64,000 nt of DNA from positions 496,001 through 560,000 of the forward strand of contig OZ025794.1 in NCBI GenBank assembly GCA_964019425.1. Reading direction: 5' to 3'. The notes below the pieces were generated by a model. The model searched no databases. It had not been told where the DNA came from and saw only the letters and a list, made by a program, of their open reading frames with translations. Made by a program: the position numbers and the translations under genes. This DNA comes from Flectonema sp. DT1601 (lineage: Eukaryota; Euglenozoa; Diplonemea; Diplonemida; Diplonemidae). Positions 39,277-48,372 of this stretch are shown in pieces (position 1 is the first letter of the stretch; every line of letters starts with the position of its first letter).

Positions 39277-40239
39277 ATGAGGCAACTCTGCGCACTTGCG
39301 GCGATGGGTCTAGCTGTTTCTGTGGGTGCTGATCCGACATTATGTTGGAAGCCAACCGGACCGAGCTATCCTCTTTGTAAGTGCAACTGCGAGCCTGGTG
39401 ATGTGGGACAACAAGGTCCTCAGGGATTGCAAGGAGGTGAGGGACCTCAAGGAGTTAATGGTGATTCTGTTAAGGGACCAACTGGACCTCCAGGACCACA
39501 GGGCCCGGATGGAATTGAGGGACAGCAAGGACCGCAGGGACCTGATGGAGATCAAGGTTCACCAGGACCTGCAGGTGCTGATGGTGATCGGGGAAAGATG
39601 GGAAAGGATGGTCCGGATGGTGACGATGGTCCGGATGGATCCCAAGGTCCCGTGGGAGACATGGGACCAGTCGGAAATGATGGAGCAGACGGTCAACAAG
39701 GCCTCGATGGAGCAGAGGGACCTGCGGGAGGAGTTGGTCCAAAAGGACAAATTGGAAACGCTGGAAGTACCGGCTCAGTAGGTCCGCAAGGAGCAACAGG
39801 AAATCCAGGACCATCTGGCATCGTGGCAGAGGGTCGCAGTACTCCTTTCAATAATGTGCAGCCATTCGGTGTCGTTAATTACATCATCGCTATTTCTGGA
39901 ACATTCCCTTCACGAAATGAAAGAGAAGCATCTACGTTAGGATTGTCTGAGATCCTTGGAGATATTTCGATGTTTGCTGGGACGTTTGCTCCAGCTAATT
40001 ATGCTTTTTGTGATGGTCAACTACTTCCAATAAATAACAACCAGGGTTTGTTTTCTTTACTCGGTACAACTTATGGAGGCAATGGACGTACTACTTTCGG
40101 TCTTCCTGACCTTCGCAGTCGTGTTCCTATCCACCGCGGGCAAGGTGCTGGATTGACTAACAGAAGGTTGGGATCATTCGGTGGTGAAGAGACACACACC
40201 CTTGAAATAAATGAGATGCCAAGACATGACCACTTTTAG
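39277..40239 (+). CDS. Secreted collagen-like protein with permuted tail-collar head, paralog 3 (320 aa)
   Basis: Signal peptide MRQLCALAAMGLAVSVGA, cysteines at about C23, C34, C36, C38 (CWKPTGP, LCKCNCEPG), and a Gly-X-Y stalk from about residue 40 to 183, rich in GPQGPDG, GDDGPDG and GADGQQG. Head: STPFNNVQPFGVVNYIIAIS then FPSRNERE, then LSEILGDISMFAGTFAPANY, GTTYGGNGRTTFGLPDLRSR, ending MPRHDHF. The head is the most diverged at the junction (LSEILGDIS instead of SEPFIGEI) but the permuted order is the same. Stop directly after the MPxHxH block, as in the other two. Encodes a separate gene, not a continuation: 1.9 kb and an acceptor separate it from paralog 2. Confidence 0.9.
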   Translation: MRQLCALAAMGLAVSVGADPTLCWKPTGPSYPLCKCNCEPGDVGQQGPQGLQGGEGPQGVNGDSVKGPTGPPGPQGPDGIEGQQGPQGPDGDQGSPGPAGADGDRGKMGKDGPDGDDGPDGSQGPVGDMGPVGNDGADGQQGLDGAEGPAGGVGPKGQIGNAGSTGSVGPQGATGNPGPSGIVAEGRSTPFNNVQPFGVVNYIIAISGTFPSRNEREASTLGLSEILGDISMFAGTFAPANYAFCDGQLLPINNNQGLFSLLGTTYGGNGRTTFGLPDLRSRVPIHRGQGAGLTNRRLGSFGGEETHTLEINEMPRHDHF

Positions 40240-40694
40240 AGTACACATATTCATTTAGTAGGTGTGTTTGCAGGTGAGTAGTAACAAACAACGTAATTTT
40301 CTCGTTTCTTTGTTTCTTTTTATTTTCCCTCCTCCTCTTTTTTTTTTTTTTTTTTTTTTTGGATAATTATCTCTAAAATAAACTAACCCGGAAGAATGTT
40401 ATCAATCTGATATCGGTTTCATATGCTAGAGTTGAGGTTATGCCTTGTTATATATGAACCTGATTGTGTTTTTACCTCCCTTAAACAAGTGATGTTTTAA
40501 AAAGCTGAACTATTTCCCCCCTTTGTTTTCTTCTATTGTTTGCCTTGGGAATAAAATTAATCGTATCTATAACTCCTCAACACATTTTCCCCTTTATATA
40601 CAAGTCAAACAGCTTCTTTTGTTTGTTAAGAAAGACTGATGGCGACATAATTCGCGTTCACGCAGGGAAACAAACAAAATTGAAAAAAAAAAAA

Positions 40695-40727
<33 letters not shown>

Positions 40728-41499
40728 GACAGGGTAAAAACGTATTGTAAGGAAAATTTGATACGAAAAAATAATTATTAGATTATGTCTATCAAAGAAC
40801 AAAAACTTACGACCCAATTATTTATAAGTTTGTTCAACCCCCTGAAACGTGTTCGGGGGTTTGACTCCACCTAAAAGTAGAAAAATTACCTCCCTATTTT
40901 CCCCTATTTTTTAAGGCACTTCAAGCCATGAGTAGGCTGAGCATGGTTAGTCGAATATCAGCCTTTTTTTTTTTTTTAATATAGGTTTTTTTTTAATTTT
41001 TTTTTAATTTTTATAAATTTTTTATTTTAAGAAATGTGTAGATGTTAGTTTACCCCCTGAAACAGTCGTCGAGTAATTGACGACGAATTCACACGGGTAA
41101 AATGAGCTTTTAATTCGTTGGTATTAAAGTCACATAGTTGGCAAATTCTCTCCTTGTTACGCAACCTCTATTAGCTCGTTGAACTGACAAAATGATAGAA
41201 GAAATAATATCCGATCACAAAAAAAAAAAAAAAAAAAAAAATTCCAGGCAGCACTCAGCCGATGCTGTGTCTGCTATTATAATTACAAGGATACAAGTTT
41301 CTCTCGTTCCCCCGTTTTTTTTATTATTAAAAATTTCTTTGAAAGTGCTGATGGATTGTTGGCGCTTCGAAAACCTGTCAATGCCCCCTTCTTAATCGTT
41401 TCACTGGTATTCTTTGTAGCTCGTCATACAAATAAAACCTATTCCCCCGATACAAGTTACTAATTAATAAATATTAACATAGTCATACCATAATATCCA

Positions 41500-41539
<40 letters not shown>

Positions 41540-41646
41540 AAAAACAAAAACAAAAACAAAAAACGATTGCAATTTCCCATTTAATTGTTTACAGTACTTC
41601 ACTTCGATGTATTATTTTCTTTATCAGTGAAACTACTGTTAGAATT
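40240..41646. other. 1.4-kb spacer with long A tract
   Basis: No gene. Contains T-run at 40338-40360, (AAT)n at about 40695-40723, an A-run at 41219-41240, and a 38-A run at 41501-41538 followed by four CAAAAA units. Acceptor TTATTTTCTTTATCAG ends at 41627. Confidence 0.65.
41501..41562 (+). repeat. A38 homopolymer plus (CAAAAA)4
   Basis: The longest homopolymer in the window, directly followed by CAAAAA repeats. Could be a slippage product or the tail of an old retroposed sequence; no body of such an element is visible upstream. Confidence 0.8.
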
Positions 41647-43164
41647 ATGATGAAGGCAGCGACGGCAATTTTGCTGTCCCTGTGTATGATCACAGAAGGT
41701 GTAATTCATGGTGGAAAAGTTGACTTAACATGGACTGAGAAGAAGAATGATTGGGGTAAGCTGGGTGTTTTTGGTTATGGTGAACAAGGCGGGTGTAAAG
41801 TAAAAGTTAAAAGACAAGAAGACAGCGGTGATTTAGTAATTCACAAAAAGGGATCAACCGACGGTATTGGTTTTATGTTTAAAAAGATGGCAACAACAGA
41901 AGACCCAAAAGCGGACGGTCTCCTCGCTAAAATATGCACAGGAGGAGAACTAAACTACAACGAGAAGATGCTATCACTTGAACCAGTAACTGACGACCCT
42001 GACTGGGACTACTCAGGTATTGCAACCTTCACTGAAGATCCGGGTTTTTGGTGGCTTCTTATCTACGAATGTGATTCAAGTTTGAATGCAACTGCGAATG
42101 CAACAATTAGAGAAGCGCATACATTAGATGGTGGAGATGACAATAAAGATAACAAAGACAATAAAGACAACAAAGACAATAAAGACAACAAAGACAATAA
42201 AGACAATAAAGACAACAAAGACAATAAAGACAACAACGACAACAAAGACAATAAAGACAACAAAGACAATAAAGACAACAACGACAACAAAGACAATAAA
42301 GGAAACAAAGAAAACAAAGCAGATGATACTAAAGAAGACAACACAGCAGCTCCAGTACCTACTGGAGCAGCACCAGTACCTACTGGTTCTCCCCCAAAGG
42401 ATAATCGACCTGTAAGAATTAAGATAAAATATTCTGAATACAATATGGATGGAGGAGTTAAGAATTATCTTCAAGTCGGAGACAATCAACTTCCGCTGAT
42501 ATTCTTAGTATTCGCACTGTTACATACTGCAGCAGCTGTGAAGTGGGGAATGTGGATGAAAGAAAACAAAGAACACGTCAGTAAGATCCATTTCCTTATG
42601 GGATTCTTCTTACTGCTGAAGGCAGGGTCACTCTTCTTTGAGTTTCTGAGATATCACTACTACAAAGATCACGGTAGCGAAGCTTCTTTTTATGATGTGA
42701 TGTACTATTGTTTCCTGGCAATGAAGGCGACAATCTTATTTACTGTCATCGTGTTAATTAGTTCTGGTTGGTCAATTCTCAAACCCCACCTCCAAACTAG
42801 AGATCGAAACATTCTCTTAGCGATTATCCCCTTACAGATATTAAACAACATTCTTGGGGTTTACGTAGATCATAAGAAGGAATATGATAGCAGTTGGAGA
42901 GAAGGTGAGGTATGGATCTTAAATTTAAGCGATTTTTCTAAATTTTTTTTAAATTTTTTTTTCAAAAAATAACTTAACAACAGGATATCGTCAAATTGGT
43001 AAATCTAATTTCATGTGTGTTGGTTGTGTTCCCAATCGCGTGGAGTATGAAAAATCTCAAAAACGCTGAAGCAGGAGGAGCTGTTGCTAAGAACTGGGTG
43101 CGCATGAAGCAGGTTTGCATTGTTTTTTTATTCACTTCCAAAAAAAAAAAAAAAAGTTTCTAAG

Positions 43165-43196
<32 letters not shown>

Positions 43197-43577
43197 CAGT
43201 TTCGTACTCTATACGCTGCAATGGTCATCTACATATATTTCAAAATTATAATCTGTGAGATGTTCGCCGCCACTATTGTTTCTTACAAACACACTTGGGT
43301 GCCTCCATTGTTGGGTGAGGCAAGTACTATCATGTGTTTTGTCTACGTTGGACTTCGCTTCAGGCCAATGAAAGACAACCCATACAACAATCTTGAGGAG
43401 GAGGACTACGAAGAAATGGGCGTCGTCCTTGAGCACGAAGTTTTAGACTCTCTAAAAAGACAGAAAGAAGATGGTGAAGCTGAGGTAGTAGCCTCTTCAG
43501 TGGTTGAAAAGAAAGATCGAAATGACAAGAAGGAAGGTGCAGTAGCAGTAAAAAGAGTTCAGGAATCAGACTTGTAG
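41647..43577 (+). CDS. GPR107/GPR108-type seven-transmembrane (Lu7TM/GOST) protein, two introns
   Basis: Golgi/endosome membrane protein with a GOLD-like lumenal domain and seven helices. Exons 41647-42909, 42984-43112 and 43200-43577; introns 74 and 87 nt, donors GTATGG and GTTTGC, both phase 0; 589 aa. The helical part is unmistakable: LPLIFLVFALLHTAAAVKWG, KIHFLMGFFLLLKAGSLFF, GWSILKPHL, LLAIIPLQILNNI, SCVLVVFPIAWSMKNLK, then FRTLYAAMVIYIYFK and GLRFRPMKDNPY. Signal peptide about 1-18. Between the lumenal domain and helix 1 is an about 60-residue acidic/basic Asn-Lys-Asp repeat, peculiar to this copy. Intron 2 ends in about 26 A's directly before CAG. The acceptor for the mRNA is TTTATCAG at 41627. 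Confidence 0.93.
42139..42318 (+). repeat. Asn-Lys-Asp codon repeat (AAT/AAC AAA/AAG GAT/GAC)
   Basis: In-frame DNK/DNKDNKDN array of about 60 residues inside the Lu7TM gene, encoded by 9-bp units AAAGACAAC and AAAGACAAT. Antisense translations of this tract give artefactual Leu/Ser-rich frames. Confidence 0.9.
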
Positions 43578-44248
43578 TTTCATAACCACATGTACAAGGA
43601 GATAAGCTAATTCTAAAGCTTTGACCTATTTATTTAGTTTAGGGTGTTTAGGCACTGGAAAAGTATAAAGACTTTTTTGAGACAAAATATCACTTTCCTA
43701 TCCTGCCATTTCTAACTTCGAGGTAAGTGATTTTTTAAAGATGTATTTCAGCTAGCTTAATTTTTTTTTTTTTATATTATTATTTTATGTTCTGGCCATT
43801 CGAAGACTTTCTTTTTTTTGATGAGTAGCAAGCTAAGCTTTTGTGTAGAATAACCAAACCTCTTCTTAAGTACTATGTTCTGTTGGTTGTAGAAATATCT
43901 TGAAGAAGTTGGGTTTTTTTTTTGCTTTTTTGTCTTAAAGTTAGACGTAACAGAAAAATGAGACTTACTCATAGTTACTACTAATAAAGAAAAGGAAAAA
44001 ATAAATTAGAGGAGAAAATAGAAGTGGGGACAAAAAAAAAAAAAAAAAAAAGACTAATCCTCACAAGTGTGTCCTTAGTAACTGAAATCCGTGAGAGGAA
44101 CTTTCAATTAGCAAACTACTACATCCTGAGCTGAGCCCACCTCTACATCTATTTAAGTGAGGGTCTTTGAGGGATGTTTTTATTGTATGTGAAAAAAAAA
44201 AAGGAGCATAATTATTTTCTCAGAAAGCGTGACGGGTAGCACAGCAAG
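43578..44248. other. Spacer downstream of the Lu7TM gene
   Basis: No gene. T-run at 43760-43773 and A-run at 44031-44051. Acceptor ATTATTTTCTCAG ends at 44223, 25 bases before the next start. Confidence 0.6.
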
Positions 44249-45088
44249 ATGTTGAGACGCACGGCGTCAATTCTCGCGGGGCATGAAGAAAAGCTGCTTG
44301 CGCAGTACACTTCGAAGTTTGTGTGGACACCAGAAATCCGTATGCTCGATAAGGATGAAAAGCTGCCTGAGATTCCGATGGAGCAGGTTATCAACCACAA
44401 CTTCTTTTCAATAGCGGGTCACTCAGAAGGGTATGCTTTGGCTTACAATTTCTTTTATCTTCTTTTACCATTATTAAAATAATAAACAAACAGAGCTATA
44501 TGGCCTCCAATGGATCCGATGAACCCAACTAAAGAACAAAGACGTGTTGCTAACACCGTCCAATACAGAATGCCAGATAGGTTTACTAGTCCTCATCATA
44601 TGGGATTTAGAACTATTCCTCCAGAGTTAATCGATTGGAGGACAACTCAATATGGAGACTTTTTGCAGGAGCTTCCAACACTTAATGAGAAAACAACTTA
44701 TTCGTTTCCCGACTACACTCTCGCTGGTTTATTGTACACAGCATCTGAGACTAAAGCTCTCTCAGATAGTGTCCCACAAACTGTTGAGGAAACTCCATTT
44801 GGAAGATTAGAAAGTCCTAAGCACGCTGCGTGGAACAAATTTAACGGTGCGGCAGCTCTTAAGAATCTTAGAACAACACCAACCCACTGGTTACTTATAT
44901 TTATATGGGTTTTCATATCATACAAGATTACACAAGTGTTCTTTAGGCAGTACGAGGCCGCTATGAGACAACAACGTATATGGTGGGATGGTGCGAATGC
45001 TGGGACTTGGAAGTATGCTGGTACCCGTACGCAATACTGGGGACAGGCATTGTCTGGTGGTTGGGTCATTCCAGTGTTGGAGTGGTAA
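44249..45088 (+). CDS. Mitochondrial membrane protein of unknown family, one intron (258 aa)
   Basis: Two exons, 44249-44430 and 44494-45088; intron 63 nt, donor GTATGC, acceptor AAACAAACAG, phase 2. The N-terminus MLRRTASILAGHEEKLL is a plausible mitochondrial presequence. A single membrane helix lies at about 195-213 (WLLIFIWVFISYKITQVFF), followed by a basic, Trp/Tyr-rich C-terminus ending VLEW. The conserved-looking Pro-rich segment WPPMDPMNPTKEQRRVANTV follows the intron. This layout is that of accessory subunits of respiratory complexes, several of which are specific to Euglenozoa, but I cannot name it. It is expressed in the same cluster as other mitochondrial genes. Confidence 0.8.
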
Positions 45089-45816
45089 TCTCAATACTTT
45101 GTTACCATTATTCAATCTTCAGGTAGAAATTAAGTTCATGACCCCCCCAATGTAATAAAAAAAAAAAAAGTTTTAGTGACAAGAGTTGAGACCAAGCGCA
45201 GCGATCTCACGTTTGGGATCCTTCACGTTTGTTTTCCCCTCTTTTTCCCCCCTTTTCTTTTTACATATTTTACGACTACCACGGTTAGCTGTTAGGCCTA
45301 GGGTCTGTGTTTTCTCCAGCTCTGATTCCTGGCTCATTTCTAAAAAGAAATATTCTCGTCAAGCAAGCTAAGATACCTAAATTACTATGGCGCTTGTACA
45401 TCGCAATGCCATAAGTGCTACAAGGTATACGGTCCTGAGTGAAAAAGCATAGAACAGCCCTTTTTTTTGTTTGGCAAACTTTGCAATCTTTTGGGAAGAC
45501 TTGCAAAGAAACGGAAAAAAAAAAAAAAAAAAAAAAACTTTTTTTTCAGTGTAACTCACGCAGTAAAATAAGCTCTGCTTTTTACTGTTTTATTTCTGTA
45601 GTGTGTAGGTTCGTTTTTCTTGTTGTCTTATTAAAGGAGGTTCATTCTCCAATTAGTGTATTGGTATAAGGATCAGCTCAACTGTGATCTGTTTGATGGT
45701 TTCGTAACCTTTATTTTCTATCAAAAACAAACAAAATATAATGACGAGGCTTTTGAATTAATTATGATAGAAATGATTCGTACACAACTAAATAACATTT
45801 CCCAACAAATAGAACT
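45089..45816. other. Spacer before the RING gene
   Basis: No gene. A 23-A-class run at about 45516-45537. Short frames at 45.4-45.9 kb overlap it and are not believable. The upstream AG context of the RING gene is weak (ACATTTCCCAACAAATAG, ending about 45810). Confidence 0.55.
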
Positions 45817-46650
45817 ATGGACAACGAAGACAAAGGTTTATCACGATTTCAAGAATTGTGGGCAGCAGTATGCGTCACCGTATTCTTTTTTACGCTGTTG
45901 ATTCAAGTGCTGTATAGATCCAAATTGAGACAAGCAAAGCTTCACATGGTAACCAGAAATAGCAAGTTGGACGTGTTTGATGAACGGAAATGTAAACAGG
46001 GACAGAAACGAAATGAAATTGCGAAAGCCAGTGTAAAACTATTTTCAGAATTTACACCGTACATTCCGTACACTGGAAGAGAGGTATCTGGGATGGTGTG
46101 CATGGGGAATATTGAAGCAAACAGGCATCCTAGAACTGAAGACTGGCTCGATTTCAGAGAATACGCCCGTTGGGTATCATACGCCATCAGACATGAAGTC
46201 CAGAGTCTTGCTGGAGAGGGAGTTTTAACAACACCAAAGAAGAGCCTGTGCTGCTTCACACTTAGAGAAGTGTTATTGTACCTTTTAAATATAGATGGTG
46301 TCCTTCCTCTGACACTAAAAGCAGAAGAAGGATGTCCTGACGTTGAAACAGTTGATGCTATCAATTGGTTAGTATCGATACATGATCTCTGGAGGTATGG
46401 TCTCAGACCTGGCAAGGAACTAACTGACCCCAGTACAATGCTTCGATTTCGTGCTTTTAGTGAAGATATTATTTGTCATTTGCAGCACTTGTTCCCAGGT
46501 TGTGTTATTTGTAATTCTGCTCCTAAAACAGTTGCATTTGACCCCTGTAAACATGTTCATACTTGTGATCCATGTTCAATCGCATTGGATCGTTGTACTC
46601 TATGCAAAACTAGAATACGAAATAAGTTTCCATCTCACGTTCAATCTTAG
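45817..46650 (+). CDS. Membrane-anchored RING-finger E3 ligase candidate (277 aa)
   Basis: An N-terminal membrane segment (VCVTVFFFTLLIQVLY, about 17-32) is followed by a cytosolic helical region, and a C3HC4-type RING at about 229-263: CVICN at 229-232, then DPCKHVHTCDPC, then CTLC at 260-263. The loop is somewhat short, close to the RING type used by mitochondrial and vacuolar ligases such as MUL1 and the MGRN-like group. Between them lies an uncharacterised region with ARWVSYAIRHEVQSLAG and FTLREVLLYLLNIDG. Substrate unknown. The start is the ATG at 45817; the acceptor is weak. Confidence 0.82.
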   Translation: MDNEDKGLSRFQELWAAVCVTVFFFTLLIQVLYRSKLRQAKLHMVTRNSKLDVFDERKCKQGQKRNEIAKASVKLFSEFTPYIPYTGREVSGMVCMGNIEANRHPRTEDWLDFREYARWVSYAIRHEVQSLAGEGVLTTPKKSLCCFTLREVLLYLLNIDGVLPLTLKAEEGCPDVETVDAINWLVSIHDLWRYGLRPGKELTDPSTMLRFRAFSEDIICHLQHLFPGCVICNSAPKTVAFDPCKHVHTCDPCSIALDRCTLCKTRIRNKFPSHVQS

Positions 46651-46838
46651 TGTCATATTCACTTTGTATCTGTTTTGTGTTATAGTCTGCAGGCAATAGT
46701 TTAGTTTTGTTTTAGAATAGTTTTGTTTTCGTATTTTATATTAGAGAGTTCATATCTGTCTGTCTCTATTTAAACTCACTATAGGAATAGATGTTGTGCT
46801 GTATACTAATTTTATTGTTTGTCAGGTACCGTCGTAAA

Positions 46839-48372
46839 ATGGCATTCTCAGACTCGGATACATCGACAGTCGACATGATGAGTGACGCAGAGGAGGATGC
46901 CCCACAACATACTCGTCAACGGTCAAGTGGTAACTTTGACAACATCGTCGGTACTCCACGAGGAATACGCAATAGTTGGAGCTCGATAGGAAGAAGAGGA
47001 AGTTTTAGTGGAAAGAGAAAACCAGAACCCAACTTAGCACAGCAAGTTTCTGACTTAGACTCAAGTGGAAGTGATGGCATACCAAGTTACATACCTCAGT
47101 GTAAAAGACCTCCAATTTGTCCTCCAAGTACTCCTCCAGCAGTAAAAGGAACTGGTATCCGAATTGAATTCTGTAGAAGAAGTTCTGCGGGTACTTCATC
47201 CGCAGGTTCGCCACTCAACAGCTCATCCAGAGATAAGAAAGGGAAAATTGGAGCAGCTCCATTTCATCAGGACCCAGAGCAGGTTAGAACGATACCGAAA
47301 CTAGATCTGAAAACCGTTTCAAAACCTCTCCCACCAGTACCTTCTATTACTGTGAATCCAATACTAGGACTTGCTGGAGGTGGTGATCAACATCAGAGTC
47401 AGGACTCAAAGTCTGTCGATTCTAAATCTGCTGACACCCCAAGTATGAATGAAGTTGGTGATCAGATGGTTTTTTCAGAACCTGGATCTCCGAAGGTTAA
47501 TTGTTTCTCTGATGTAGACATGGACGACGACTGTAATACAACTGATCGTCAACCAGCTAATGATCTCACTGATATTGCTTCTTCTGCAGGTAGTTCTTGT
47601 TCTTCAAGTCGTACATTCCCTGATGATGATGATATGTCATTACCGCGTTCTAATCCGCCGAACCAGCGTCGTCGCAATAGTCCAACGGACCTCTCTATAG
47701 AACTTTCTGAAAAAGATAAAATTATATCTGATTTAAAGGCCACAAACGAAACACTTTCACAGAAGCTAAATAAGTCAGAAGAAGAAACCCGACTAGTCAT
47801 CACCAAGTACGCCGAGTGCATGGGAAAACTATCAGGTGAAGGGGCCAGCATGATTATCTCTCCTCGCAACAGCGGCAGCATTGAACAAGAAAAGAAGATT
47901 TCAGAGATGAGTGAGTTGATGAAGTCCCAAGAGGTATGGAACTTTTTATATTCCACAACAACTATGATCAATAAAAAAATATAAACCAAAAAAAAAACAG
48001 ACTGAAATACGTCAATTGAGAGACAAATTACGTGAAGTCTGTGAGAAAGCGAAGGCACAGCAAAGAGAAGCTCAAGAGACTTGCCGTGATGCTCAACGAG
48101 AAGTGCGTTGCTTAACAGCGCAGTTGGAGAGAAAAGATGAGGATGTTCCTTGTTCAGATGACATAGAATGTGAGCGCAGCAGATATTTAGTTGAAAATAA
48201 TCGACTGATGGGAGAACTATCGGAAATAAAGATCAGTCATGTTTGGGCACTTGCGGCTCTCGATCGACTAGACATCAGAGTCCCTGACAGCTGCTGCGTT
48301 GCAACTAAACTACCTGACGACATGGTTTGTTCAGCAAAATTAAAAATGAAATATATTCGAGTTTGTGGATAA
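46839..48372 (+). CDS. Ser-rich coiled-coil protein, one intron (488 aa)
   Basis: Exons 46839-47933 and 48001-48372; intron 67 nt, donor GTATGG, acceptor AAAAAAACAG, phase 0. The first about 290 residues are Ser/Pro/Asp-rich and disordered, and a coiled coil starts at about 290 (SEKDKIISDLKATNETLSQK) and continues after the intron (TEIRQLRDKLREVCEKAK). The last segment has several Cys and a short helix. Family not recognised. The start is the ATG at 46839 because the acceptor TTTGTCAG ends at 46824; an upstream in-frame ATG at 46791 precedes the acceptor and would put a hydrophobic run (CCILILLFV) at the N-terminus, which is less likely. Confidence 0.78.

Noticed and set aside
32769-39814. 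Minus-strand frames inside the collagen-like genes
   Set aside because: Complements of Gly-Pro-rich codons give open antisense frames by composition; no start context.
32569-40239. Collar genes as bacteriophage or bacterial contamination
   Set aside because: They have eukaryotic signal peptides, host-like acceptors, the same strand and spacers as host genes, and lie between ordinary host genes.
42063-42489. Minus-strand Leu/Ser-rich and Val/Ile-rich frames of 121-126 codons
   Set aside because: Mirror images of the Asn-Lys-Asp codon repeat on the + strand.
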